Source: Trichostrongylus colubriformis
Taxonomy: Eukaryota; Nematoda; Chromadorea; Rhabditida; Trichostrongylidae
Length of the DNA stretch: 64,000 bases
Assembly (NCBI GenBank): GCA_963978905.1
Contig: OZ022261.1
Span: forward strand, 31,989,686-32,053,685
Direction: 5' to 3'
The notes beneath the pieces are model-generated. The model had not been told where the DNA came from, made no database searches, and saw only the letters and a list, made by a program, of their open reading frames with translations. The translations under genes were made by a program, and so were the position numbers. This document shows positions 1 to 12,200 of this stretch, one piece after another; positions within the stretch are counted from its first letter, which is position 1; every line of letters begins with the position of its first letter.

Positions 1-134
1 TCTCGAGCACGCTAACATTGTGATAATAAAGGCAAAAGACCCTACAAAGACCGAACGTTAAAGGATTTTCCATCGGGAAATGTATAACGTTGAGAACTTT
101 TACATTCTTCACTGTAGAAGACAGCTGTGGCCGT

Positions 135-247
135 GGAACCTTTACATTCCCTACATACTCTCCTTGAGTGATGGATTTGTGTTCTAGTAAGGAACCCTTT
201 ACATTCCTTACATACCCTCCTTGAGTGATGGATTCGTGTATTAGTAA
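135..247. repeat. 56-bp tandem duplication
   Basis: Two adjacent near-identical units of about 56 bp (135-190 and 191-247) share the core ttgagtgatggatt. A weaker partial copy of the start lies near 90-115. It lies upstream of the saposin-like gene; no function is implied. Confidence 0.75.
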
Positions 248-410
248 AGCGTCCAAGGGGATGGTAATCTTTGTGCATTCCATGAAGCAGCGAAATTTAA
301 TCGTGTGATAGCATGCTGGTAGCCATAAATGTGAGAACATGACAGATGTGCAACTGATAAGGTTGGTTTTAAGAAAGACTGCGAGCATTTACCGCTTGCC
401 GTTCTTTGAT

Positions 411-1819
411 ATGAAGCTTCTTCTCGTTGGTATGTCATTTTCACTGGATTTTCCCATAACATCGTGAATTTGGCTTTTTTTTTTGTAGCAGTGCTATGTA
501 GCGTAGCGCTTTCTATGCCTCGTGACGTGAAGCCTGATGGCATTGACAATTGTGGCGCGAAGGATGTGAAGAGATCGTTCAAGTTTATCCAAACAGGAGA
601 CGGTTCGTAGTGCTTTACGGCATCTATTTATAATAATCGCATGCTATGCTTTAATTATTTTTTTCAAGCCTATCATGTTTAAATTTCTTCTGCATGTGAA
701 AATTATACAAGAATTACCAACAACTATTTATCGCCTTTGGTTGAATTTCAGCTAAAATGGACATTGCTTGTGAGCTATGCCTCGATATGGTTCTCATTGC
801 CGAGACATACGCCGAATGTGGAGAGGTCAGTTGTTAAGGTTCTGTCTTATTGTAAAAAGAGTTATTTCGTAGCACGGAATCTATCGTACTCTTTAGTCCC
901 GGTGAGTCGACCGGTACCTGTTTCGGTTGTGGTTGAGAGTTTTACAAAGAGTCATGTTAAGCGATGAAGATGCGCCGGCATAAACTCATCGCTTTCTGTA
1001 ATTGAATAATATTTGATGTGAGCCTAAATTATCTTTTTTGATCATTGCATACGGTGGTTGTCATAAAAGCAATCCTTTGATTGGTGATAGCTGTTAGTAA
1101 AAGGGGATACCTATTGTTATCGGCGGAAGCGATTATACAGTTCTTCTACCTTGTCGTGAGTCATCCATACTAAATTAGCTTCTGAATACTGTAATGGTGA
1201 AGGCTTCATCCTTGGGGTTTCGATGCGCCCTACTATACATACTCAATGCTAGAGCTCAAAAATTGTTCTGTTGATACTATTGCAGGTAGTACGTGGAAGC
1301 CGTAAAAAACATTATTGTATACAACTTTCAGGCTGAAGTTGAAGCTGCATTAGAGCACAAGTGCGATCAGGACTTTGGCTCAGCTGCAACGGACAAACTG
1401 TGCCGAAGCATGGTTGAAAAAGTAGCGCATGTGAGTGTCGTTCCAATCTTCAATTCAAATTTCCAAAATTTTGCATTATGGTCTATCTGATATAATTATT
1501 TCTGACAATATGAGTAAAAGTTAGACACATTCAATCGATTGTAAATGAAAATGCTAGAAAATTGTGGAAGAAATCTGGGTATAACAGTTATGAAGTTGTA
1601 CTTTACTAAATGTAAATATGCAATATAATTTGTAGTTTGACTGCGAGACATTATATTGGAGTTTATAATGGTTATCCAGATGTAAATCATGGGGCAGACG
1701 AGTGGAGAAGTATGACACCGATACTTCCTTTTTAGGAAGTTATCGAGGACACTGAAAAGGATCCCACCAAGGTCTGCTACAAGGTCATTCACAAGGAGTG
1801 CACTTATAGCATGATTTAA
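411..1819 (+). CDS. Saposin-like (SapB domain) secreted protein, five exons
   Basis: Five exons join in phase: 411-429, 489-602, 752-825, 1332-1430 and 1736-1819 (stop TAA). All introns are GT-AG, and the product is 129 aa. It opens with a hydrophobic signal peptide (MKLLLVAVLCSVALS), followed by a short acidic/basic stretch and one SapB domain at about residues 48-125. The six canonical saposin cysteines are C51, C54 (motif CELC), C80, C93, C116 and C124. An additional cysteine at C67 and one in the pre-domain segment are unusual. Families of this kind (caenopores, nematode saposin-like proteins, amoebapores) bind or permeabilise membranes and are typically made in the gut; that role is inferred, not seen. 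The start was chosen because it gives the signal peptide and because a TTTTAAG acceptor-like site lies about 40 bases upstream. The gene is convergent with the ADAM gene. Confidence 0.88.
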
Positions 1820-3959
1820 TTGACTCACTGACAGTGCATAAGTGTAGAGAATAGTTTTACAATGTTTATTGATGCTAATATCGACACACGTAAGAGAAAC
1901 ACGTATGAAACGGAGTATGTAATAATTCGAGATCAATAAATATGAAGTGTAATCCATGCATAATTACTATTTCACAGATAAGGCAGGGTGTTCCAGATAT
2001 CGATGGCAAAGAAAAGCTGAGAAGCATTTCTACAGATCTCATGAGTGAAAGTATGATTTCCTGAGGGTTTAGGAAGGGAAGTATGTTCATAACGAATGAA
2101 CACTAGATGACCAAGCAGACGATACATGGTAGGTTTTGCTGCGACTAAGCACAAACCACGCCTCCATGCGCGTCATGTGCTACGCATAACAGCTACTGGT
2201 CACAGATCTGCGTGACGGCAATCGATGTTAGAGATGTGGCGCGAGGAAAAACATATTCGGATATGAGACAGGACGCTGTGAGTTCGAAAAAAATAATTCG
2301 CCAACAGTTTGAGGTTCTTGCACCTTCCCAGTGACGGTACTTCTAACGCATAGAGCGGCAGCACATCTAAGTTAGGCTTCTACATTCATTCTAACGCCAA
2401 GCAGAAAAAGATAGGAAAGGTCTAAAAGTATAAGCATGTCTCTAAGTCTAGTCACACAAAAAGTTGCCAGGACATCTACAGAGTTTATGTCGTTCCATCT
2501 CCCCTAACCTGTGCCGGACATTTTGGAACACGCTGTTATTCCTGGAACATTGTTACTGCTTATAGGCGGAACGGCTCACTGTAAGGTTCTAAATAGGCGA
2601 GATGTCATGTGTTCGTTCCCACCTCTTCTATTTCATTAACATTCACCCATTCATCTCTACAAAGACTTAATCGTACTATTTCTGCACGCAAGCAATGCAC
2701 GGAATTGATAACCTGAAAAATGTTATAAGTTCATTTAAGCGATAGATTCCGACAGTCCTTCTCACTGGAGAAGCTATGGATCGACAGCTGGCAGGTCATA
2801 ATGTCGTTCTTGTGGTGACTCGTTAAAACTCCGTAAGGCCGGTTTTTCTGATCTATCAGGTACAGGAGGTTTCGGAAGTACCTAAACATTCTAACGTGGT
2901 ATCAAGGTCGCGAGGACTGTTTGATGAATGTAACCATACCGCATTTTTCGTACTATGTGGAAATCTGTTCTTACGGTCTAGCGTTTGACCTCTGAGTGTG
3001 TCTTCTAAAGCGGCAATGAAATCTTGTGTAGGTTTAGCCTGGAACAGCAAAGGTTTCGCGAGCTCCGACCCACTGAGATACTACACCGTACATGAAAGCC
3101 TTACTTGAACAGAATTAGTAGTAGGACTTGGAGCCTGAATGTTAACCACTTTGCCTGCGATTATCAACGGTATCGGATCGCTGATCTTTGGACGATTCGA
3201 TGTGATTGATGGCAAACGAAGAGCTGCAATAAGCTGTATCGAAATATGAAAGCTGTTTCACCTTCCGATTGAAGTGCAGAAGGGACCAAAGCGACATCGC
3301 GAACGCGACAAGCGCGGCATTTTCACGCTGGGCGTGGTGAGAAATCAAAGATGAGAACACGCGGGAGACGCGGCATCTGCTAAACTTGTATCACATCTGG
3401 CTTTCCATGAGCGACAAACTTCAATGAAGCTTTTTCATTACGTGACCTCAGCTCAATAGACGTAAGGTCTTGCCCCCATTCTATACATTGCTTCAATCAG
3501 TTATTCCGGTCAATGGGATCAGATTGCCTCGTCAGAGAAAGAAACAACCAGAAGAAAAGCCAAAAAATAAAGATGTTGTCGGGACAATCGAATTGAATCA
3601 ATTATCTTTGCGTGGGTAATGCTTCACGACAATGGCAAGGCACTTGCTGCATGATGACCTAGTTTGCTGATACCCACTCAGATCGAGTATCTTGGCTTTA
3701 ATTCAGGATTTTTTGATCATGGTTTGAAATCGTGATGGTTGAGAGGATCTCTCAGCATCTGGATTTACTACGGCGCATCATAGTTCCAGAAAATTCTGCA
3801 GGCGCGATTTTCGCTTTGACAAGGATTGAACGCGTTACCCTTGCGACCACGTACATAAATCTGCTTCTGACACCACTCCACTACTGCAGCCTTAGAGCTT
3901 CAGCCAGCAAATTGACAACATTTCATGGGTTTGTGGAGCAAATTATAAATTGCGCTTAC
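1820..3959. other. Intergenic stretch / possible ADAM 3' end, no firm gene
   Basis: Only short open frames without recognisable domains are present. The last coding exon of the ADAM gene on the - strand should lie here, since the exon at 3960-4106 ends in an open phase at a GT donor. One stop-ended candidate lies near 3580-3700 on the - strand, but neither its acceptor nor its identity is convincing. Confidence 0.4.
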
Positions 3960-6900
3960 CACTCTCCTTTTGAGTAATCTTCATGGATTTTGGTGGATTC
4001 ATAGGTACATATTCAGAAGTAACAGTTATATCTGCTGGTACCGGTATCGGTGAGTCCAGTGTTAGTTGCACCGGGCGCTTTGGAGCAGGCCGAACAGGTG
4101 TGCAAGCTAACAAAAACTGTATGTTGAATTCCTGTGACAGAATCGCAAAAATCAGTCACAATCCCCATAGAAATCACTCACCAATGGCTGGTAATTGAAC
4201 ATTCGAAGGTGATGTGGGGGCGGTTGCATTAGTGACATGGTTGTTGGGTCGTAAATATGGAGGAGCAAATTCCGATGGCGGAGAATCGGTGCAGTACAAC
4301 ATCGGCTTGTGTGGTGAGGGAAAAGGACTGCAAAATACTTCCATAGCTTGTTCGTAGTATCAGCATATTTCAATAGTATACATGTCATACATTCATTTTT
4401 TAACGTCAATGTCTGACTTTACGACAAGGAGCTTCTAAGTAACACTTTAGGATAGGTAGTAACATAAAGGGACGTGTAGCTTGAGCGCGAGAATGAAAGC
4501 CTCAGGATAAATGAGTTATTGCTGGTTCACTGCAAGAGGAGTTTTGGTTCACTGCGCGATTTTTGGATGTGACGGTGCACACCCGTCAAAAAGGGGTGCA
4601 TAACGTTAATCTTATGCGCTCTCAACTCTGCGCCACTAGGTCATCGCGCGCAGAACGTGCATGGGTGGCCCCGTGTGAATCCTCATGGTCCTGTTATGAT
4701 TGACCCGATTGGGCCGACCAGCAAAGCATCTGTCGCGCGCAGTGATAAAATAAGTATGCACGGGGACCAAGTTGGACAGTCGTAACACACACCCTTCAGG
4801 AAGTGCTCATTCACAGTCATCGCCCAGCCGACGGCGTACTGAGTTGTCATGTATGGTGACATGATATGGCTCTAATGCTTCCGATGAGGATCTACCCAGC
4901 ATGACGATAGAGCAAAAGAGGGAATGTGGCGAATGCGTCTAAAGCAGTAGAAGTTTTTTTTCGAATTTAGGGCATTGATGAGGAGGGCGACAACGACTGC
5001 ATATGATGTAAGCGCTTTGAGCGAAGCAAACAGCATACAAGACAAGGATTATGCAATCTGAGAATACAAGCCATGCTCAAGATTTTTAGGATTTCTATTG
5101 AAAATATATTGCTATGCAGGCTACTACATTTTTTGAGCGCTACAAACTACTGAACCTATCGAGGAAGTAGATGATATGCCTAGCTATGAACAACAGAAAT
5201 GATTTATAAAAAAAGAGGAGATGACATCAACTTACGTTTTGTTAACGTGTCCAATCTTGGAGCTTGAAGTTCGTGGGAACGTGCGTCTGTAAAATAAAAA
5301 CGTTGAGAACGGATGAATTTCATTCGAATTCAACTTCTTTCAACGTGAAAAGCCCAAACTCGTTAGGTCACTTTTATTCATTTATGGAGCAAACGCTTCC
5401 GAGGTGACGTTATGAAGCGGTATTCAGCTTACAGACGTTTCCTTGCGTTGCTCAGGCCCACTTCATACTCTGCGGTGCCGTGCCGGTGGCAGGGCGTGGC
5501 TGCGTGTGTCTACGTCTCCGCCTATGCCACCGTGCCCCGTTGCTACGTTGTGCCTGCACCTCTTCCGTGCCACGCTGTCTCGCTGCATGTAAGCGCAGCC
5601 ACGTCCTGCCGCCCTGAATTTTGAAAGCGGCCCTACATAAAAGCCCAACATTTACAAATCAGAAAAGGCGAGGACCCGAGGTACAAGCATTTTCAGAGCC
5701 ATGTCAGACTTGAAAGCCACCATCTAATTGGCGTTTTCATACGCTGAATGAGAGCCACACTGGAGAAGATACACAGCTTTTGGATAGGCGTCATTTTATC
5801 GTGACGCGCCTGGTTGATGTGTATCATTAAAAGAAGAAATCAACATTGCGCTATGCGGCGTGCGAGTTGAGGGTGACGTAGATATGTAGTTAGGTCTCAA
5901 ACAAAGCTTGTTATGTCGTGGTGAAGTGCCCTAATAAGAGCGAAAGACGCGCCACGCGCCGCGTTGCGAAATCGTGTTCTAACGACACACACACCGTTGG
6001 CAGCAGTGTACAACGTCGCTAAATTTCTGCCCTATTGACACATACGTTGACACCGGCATGGTGGCTAACTTCGCAACTGTTATCGGAAAACCTCTTTCTC
6101 GCATGAATGGAAAAACAAGTGAAGCACAAGCCTTCTGAACCCAACGGACGCATCGGGGAACCCCATTTTTTCCATTCGCTAAGATTCCTGCATTGTGGTG
6201 TGACTTTATACACCTTTCGTTCATCTTTTAGTGAACATTGAGCCTATGCAGCCATCCATATGAGCAAACTACAGAGAACAAGTAAAAAAGGTTATAGTAT
6301 TATTGAAATGGGACTCACTTGATAAGAACCAGGAAACCGCAGATGATAAGAGCTGCTCCAAAAGTTACAGTAGTATACAAGTACTGCCGAGCAATTATAA
6401 AACGGCACGTCCTTGGCTCGCACAAGGCGTTATTGCAATATCTATAAAAGATTTTTCTGGAAAATTGGACAGGTGGTAAAGGCAACTACGTGAAGGGTTT
6501 CAATTATGCATCAATTAACTTGAGGGGAGCTTTGGTTAGATATCACATCATTATTCGAAAGACGATAAACTAGTGGCTCCATAGGTGATAACCGTACTTT
6601 TTCTTCATATTCCTAATACATTGAAAATGTGAAAGTCAAATAGCCTTTGCTTAATATGTATGCTTGCATTTCTGCATGAGAGACCTCTCGAAGTGTCTCT
6701 CATGCTAGTCTTTCTAACTTTTTCTTTTTAGGATAATTTCTAAGAAATTCGTTGAATTCGGCTTGTACATATTAACTGTTGTGTCTTCTATTTTTTTACG
6801 CTTGCCTTGAAAAGTAATAAGCGTAAACATCAACACATACAAAAGATAAAAAAGCAGCACGACGGAAATTCTGTTTTGCGTTAATTCCAAGCAGGAAAGC

Positions 6901-7483
6901 AAAGAGCTTCAACCCGTTTGATTTCCCGCCGAACTATATTTGAACAGTCGTGAGCGTTCAGCCCTAACCACATGACCGTTGCTTCTCTGCTCCCAAATCC
7001 CTCGAGGCCGCGGTCCCCTGGTCGTGCCACCCCGTCGGAAGTCACCTTGAAGAGCTGTATCCTAATCGGATTCAAGTTTTCTCGCATAAAACTTTGATGC
7101 GGCCCTGAGGCCCATGCGGAGTAAGCAAATACAACATAATTACATGGGTAACATAAAAACATAAAATTTCCGTAGACGATTCCTTTACCCTTTCCATCAC
7201 ATGTACGCGGCATCGTTATGGTCAGACATGAAACTGCAAAATCGAAAAAAATTGAACAATGCACATCCATGTGCTCATTACTGGACCCTCGTCCCAAGCC
7301 TTCTCGCCGCATCCCCTCTTAAGCACCCAAATGCGACACTTTACGTGTTTGACCCCACTTTGAGCTGGTGATTTGGTCCCAGGAATGGTTGCGCCCGAGT
7401 TGTTCCAGGGACAGTGCCCGTAGAGAAAATCATTGAGAGGAACCGACAAGCATCTTCCAGAAGAAAAAAAACATTGATGATGA
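3960..7483 (-). CDS. ADAM gene, 3' part: juxtamembrane, transmembrane and cytoplasmic exons
   Basis: Five exons on the - strand are phase-compatible in order: 7345-7483, 6319-6383, 5236-5286, 4182-4327 and 3960-4106. The first encodes a cysteine-containing extracellular segment (CFFSSGRC, YGHCPW) and a stalk. The second encodes a single membrane helix (TVTFGAALIICGFLVLI). The rest encode a basic then proline-rich cytoplasmic tail (for example PVRPAPKRP and PFPSPHKP), a pattern known in ADAM tails that bind SH3 domains. Orientation and phase (2/2 from the disintegrin exon at 9272-9478, then 0, 2, 2, 1) tie it to the ADAM gene upstream. What is missing is most of the disintegrin and cysteine-rich region, for which I found no exons between 7484 and 9271, and a certain terminal exon. 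It could instead be the end of a separate membrane protein gene, but the phase agreement makes that less likely. Confidence 0.6.
5457..5637. repeat. Palindromic miniature element, family A (copy 1)
   Basis: Starts cttcatactctgcggtgcc and carries internal gcagggcgtggctgcgtg and cgcagccacgtcctgccg, as in the copy at 9968-10106. The right end is diverged (tgaattttgaaagcgg). It is G+C-rich inside A+T-rich intron sequence and has no coding capacity. Confidence 0.7.
7040..7190. repeat. Diverged half of the palindromic element at 8106-8532
   Basis: The run ending gacgattccttt, with gcaaatacaacataa and atgggtaacat inside, aligns with the right arm of the 8106-8532 palindrome. No matching left arm was found, so it looks like a solo arm or deletion product. 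Confidence 0.6.
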
Positions 7484-8105
7484 CTGTTTACAACACATGA
7501 CACATTATCATAGTGAGGAATGCTTTTAGTGATGAATAATTGTAAAAACTTATGGTTGACGGAGATAAATGGTGTTAACCTGTGCGCGTGGAAACATTAA
7601 CACAGCTGTGATAAGGACATTTACGTTTTTCGTGTTTTATTCAGTGATTAATTGAATTTGTGTTCGATACTTTCACTATTGCATTCGTACTAACAGGTAA
7701 GTAAGTACATTCACAGCGAAATTTTATGTGAGAAGGTCAAGAGCAGTAACTTATACTGCACTCACATTGAATTGCAGCTGAATACATTCAAAAGATGTCG
7801 CCCAACTTCCCTGGTAACCACTCAAACGTATCTGAATCCATTACCATTTACTACATTCTTGTTTTAAATGTTTTTGTTGTGTAGTTGGTAAGTCTACACG
7901 TGCAATTGAAAAGACACGCCTTTTCATGAAAATTGAGAACAGATGTTAAACATGATCTTCTTCTGAAGGAATGGAAGTACAATACAAAGTATGCCACTCA
8001 TAGGAATCGCATTACTAGGAATTTAATAAAATGATAAACCTGTCCCGTACGCTACCGTCCCCCGCCGCCCCCGCTGCAGTACCCCTGTAGTCAGAAATGC
8101 AGCTC

Positions 8106-8532
8106 AAAGGAATCGTCCATGGAAAATGAGTTTTTGTGTTACCCATGTTTTCATGTTGTTTTTGCCTAATGTTGGCCTCATGCAAAATTTCACGCCAAAA
8201 AATGTGAATCTGGCTGAGATCCAGCACACAAAGTACGGTCCCAGTGGGCGAGACCTTCGTGTAAAAGCCTCGTAACGCATCCGCCGTGGTCGGAGACGCA
8301 TTGTAGGAACAGAAGGGTACGTAAACAGTCCTTCTCTCCGTTCCCAACGGCGGCGGAAGACGGGTCGTTCTTTTACACGGAAGCCCCGCCCACTGGGACC
8401 GCACTTTGTGGTGCTGTATCTCAGCCAGATTCACATTTTTTCGCGTGAAATTTTGCATGAGGCCAACATTAGGCAAATACAACATAAACATATGGGTAAC
8501 ACAAAAACTCATTTTCCGTGGACGATTCCTTT
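8106..8532. repeat. Palindromic miniature element (MITE-like), about 427 bp
   Basis: The left arm (from aaaggaatcgtccatgg) and right arm (to ccgtggacgattccttt) are inverted copies over about 160 bp each. The arms share atgttggcctcatgcaaaat, and a G+C-rich hinge separates them. It lies in the unassigned interval between ADAM exons and has no transposase. Confidence 0.85.
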
Positions 8533-8666
8533 AAGTAGGGCAAGAGTCAAGCTTGTACCATGGACTCATCGGTGGAAGGACGTGTTTTGTTTGTTACGAA
8601 TGGGAAGTAGTCGGTACTTGGTTCGAACTAGAAGTTAAGGTGCGGTTCAGGATCTTGTGGTATCGG

Positions 8667-8827
8667 ACTGCCCGTTACAGCCATTTTGGAAAAAACAGAT
8701 AGGGCGTGGCCCACGGACTTGGGTGAATGGCGAGAGTGGGTGTGGCGGGGTGAGGGAGTTTGATACACGTCCATCCAAGTCCGTAGGCCACGCCCTATCT
8801 GTTCTTCCGAAATGGACTGTAACTGTC
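8667..8827. repeat. Palindromic element with arms of about 50 bp
   Basis: The left arm (acagatagggcgtggccc followed by acggacttgg) is mirrored by ccaagtccgt then ggccacgccctatctgt. The outer flanks (gttacag / ctgtaac) extend the symmetry. It would form a long hairpin and has no coding capacity. Confidence 0.85.
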
Positions 8828-9271
8828 CTTTCGCTACTCTGCACCACTAGCTACCGAGGAGTAAATGCAGACGGCAAGGGTCTATGCTAGCCGGCCTCGA
8901 GTGTTGACCCGCCGCGTAGTAGCTTGTCAATGCGTTGCAGCTAGAAGTGATGCGCGACGAGATCAAAATAAAGAGCCCCAAAGGCGCACATTTCAATGCG
9001 AGTTACCTCTCAATTTCTTTCCATTTCTTTTTTCAGAGAACATGATTCCGTTTCTACTTTCCTTGATTGCTCTCCTTCCGGTGTCTCTAAGGGTACGACG
9101 CCAAAAATCCCCCAATATATGACACAAGGTGACGCATAATGCGGACCTCTGTTGAACAATGATTTTGGCCTGCCATTCTTAGGGTGTTTTTCCGTAACGA
9201 CCCTTCGAAAGCATGGATCACTCGCATAAAAGAAGAATACGTGAAACAAACGTAGTGAATCACTAACGTAC

Positions 9272-12200
9272 TTAGCTGGCCCGCAGTCGCAATCCTCTTC
9301 TTCTTCCACTATGCCGTTACCACAAAGAGCCAAAGCACTACGTGGTAGTTCTTTTGGTTCCGTAAGGCATTCGATTGTCGGAAGAAGATCAACAAGCGCT
9401 TGGGCGCTGCATTCGTTATCAAAGCCACTGGAAAAAAGTGTAGATGAACATTCACTCGGCTTTGATAGACGCGCGCTTCTTGTACAATTCATTACTTGAA
9501 AATGGCTTGATACACTGCGTCAGAGTAGAAGTGCGCTCGCTATTTAGCGGCGCAATTGTGTTCCCTTGATAAAATGCTTTGAATGCCACGCAGGGCAGTC
9601 GATTGCACATACTGCAGCAGAGCGACCTACGGTATGCAGCTCATCGCACTTTCTTCAATGAAGCACTTGTTTACTACAGTCAAATTTGATGAAGACTGTA
9701 GTAAACAAGTGCTTCATTGAAGAAAGTGCGATGAGCTTACTACAGTCAAATTTGATGAAAACTTTTCGGAAACCTAGCATAGACAAAGTGGCTCGAATTC
9801 AAATGAGTTTGACATAGAAGAATCGATAAGAAGTACTTTAAGTAGAGCGGATCACAGGTAGCATATGCAAGGTTGAGCAAAAGCAGAAAATTTATCTTGA
9901 GTGATAATTTCGCACTTATTTATTAGAGAAAGTCCTCAGTTACACAGTTTTCGATCTTCGTGAGCAGACCTTCATACTCTGGGGCACGGGCGGCAGGGCG
10001 TGGCTGCGTGTCTCTGCGTCGTTTCTGCATCTCCCCCGTGCCACCACTCTGCCACGCTGCCTGTGGACGCAGCAACGTCCTGCCGGCGCAGAGTATGAAG
10101 GCGGTCTAAGGAAGACACTCTCGGTGTTTGAAGCTGGCGGATGGCACCGTGCGGAGGAGGAGGGGAGGGGGGGGGCTGCCACCTTGTCCTTCGGCGTATT
10201 GGGTGGGAATGACACGCTTCTTGAAGTGTTCCCCCAATGATAATCGAGGTAATGTCCTCTTCAAAACGGACGTGATCTGTGCTCTGAAGGATACTTCTCA
10301 AACCTACAAACCTAAGCAGTTCAATCAGGAGTGTTCTCATAGTGAACGCCATTAAGAGCTGCTCTCAAACTGACAAGCGATTCGAAGAAGTTATTTTAAA
10401 AACTGGACGTACTCTATGCGTAGACAGTTTCCACGATTCTTCTTCAAACAGTGGCAGTCAGCTCGAGCCGAGTGTGAAAGTCCTAACAGATGCGAGAGCT
10501 CGTGAAAGAACACAGAAGCGTACTCAAAAGGAGCTTCAGGGAAAAACTGAAATAATAACAAAGGTAGAATCACAGTTTTCCCTATATTTCAATGATTCTA
10601 ATATGACACTCTGATTCTTCAGCCCCATGCTATTTTCAAATTCATGCTTGAGAAGCTCAAATTCTTCTGGGCTGGCGAAGCACGAATGCTAATACATACA
10701 GTACATAAGTAGTTGATAAAAGTAGTAGGTGGAGTAACAGTTGACTCTCCACTGGTTGTCGGGCACTGGGGCGGATCGACCACGCCTCACTGCAGGCAAT
10801 GAGACCGCCTCCCAGCCGCCGACAACCATTGGAGTGTCAACTATTACTCCACCCATCAGCGGGCGCGGAATATGCCTTCAACTGGAAATTCTGAAAATGG
10901 CTAACTGGATGCCTCAGTGCTACGAATTTTTCAACATTCACCCTACTCTACTAAAACATTATGCATCATTGAATGACAGATGCCTTCAAAATACCAGAAA
11001 GATTTAACGAGGTGAGTAAATACCAAAAAGATTTAAAGGCACATTCCAGGATTATTGGGATAACACATCTCCTGCAGTGGATGGATAGTTCGACCCAAGC
11101 CACGTAGACTGTACCTTTACCGAGGCGTGGGGGTCAGTTCCTGGAGCGTGCAGAGCCAAAGAATCTAGCGCAACAGCTCGGCCCCGCCCACCTCAGCCGG
11201 GGGTGTGTTGCAAGTATTCCGGTGCTTAATGTGGGATCAGCTCACTCATTAGTGGGTTTACTTCACGAGACGATTGCTTTACTGCCAGTTTCATGATCTT
11301 GGCTACGTAGCTGGTCAATCTATGTCAAAGATAAGGGTTGAAGAGTAAAAACAGACCCCCGGCTGGGATGGGCGGGGCCGAGCTGTTGCGCTAGATTCTT
11401 TGGCTCTGCCCGCTCCAGGAACTGACACCCGCGCCTCGGTAAAGGTACTGCCTATGTGGCTTGGGTCGAACTACATCCATGGCAGGAGATGTGATACCCC
11501 GATAATCCTGGAATGTGCCTTTAACGAGATGTCGACCAAGAAGCCAAATATATATTTTTGGCCGCTACTGTATGTAACTCGTCATGCCACCGGTTGAATC
11601 CCAATTATGAACTCACTGAATTGCATGGTATTTTATTTCGTCCGTTAGAGCACATCGTTGCCTGCTCTATCAAACACTCGCCTCGTCAAAACCACAACCA
11701 TGACGGTTGAGGTAGCAAATTAGCTCTCTAATCGGGACGAGACCCCCATCCAACGATCCCTGGGCGAGTCGTTCCTAATATGTCGTAGGACACGCTATCG
11801 CTTCAGGACACAACTACCTACTCGCACCTAGCTCGCGCGGATCCTGCACGCCGTTGTGAGAATTCTTGACGAGATGGGACACACCTTCACGACGGCACGG
11901 GATCCTTGGCACCACGACCAGCACCTGGCCTTATACACCCAGAGACGACTCTGCTTTTTTTGCAATTCTTAACCGAATAATTTCTTGTATAAATACTTTT
12001 TAATAGAAAAACAACGCACTCCTGCTATGCCAACCGCGGTCCTTTTGCAGACTCCATTTACATAAGCTATACCGCCTTCATAACGATGACGAATGAGTAT
12101 CGCTATGTCATGCATTGCCTACAAAGATTATAAAATTACAAAAAAAAAACTATCAAGAAATGTTATAAGGAAGGCTTACTAGAGTATCTGTAGATTGCCT

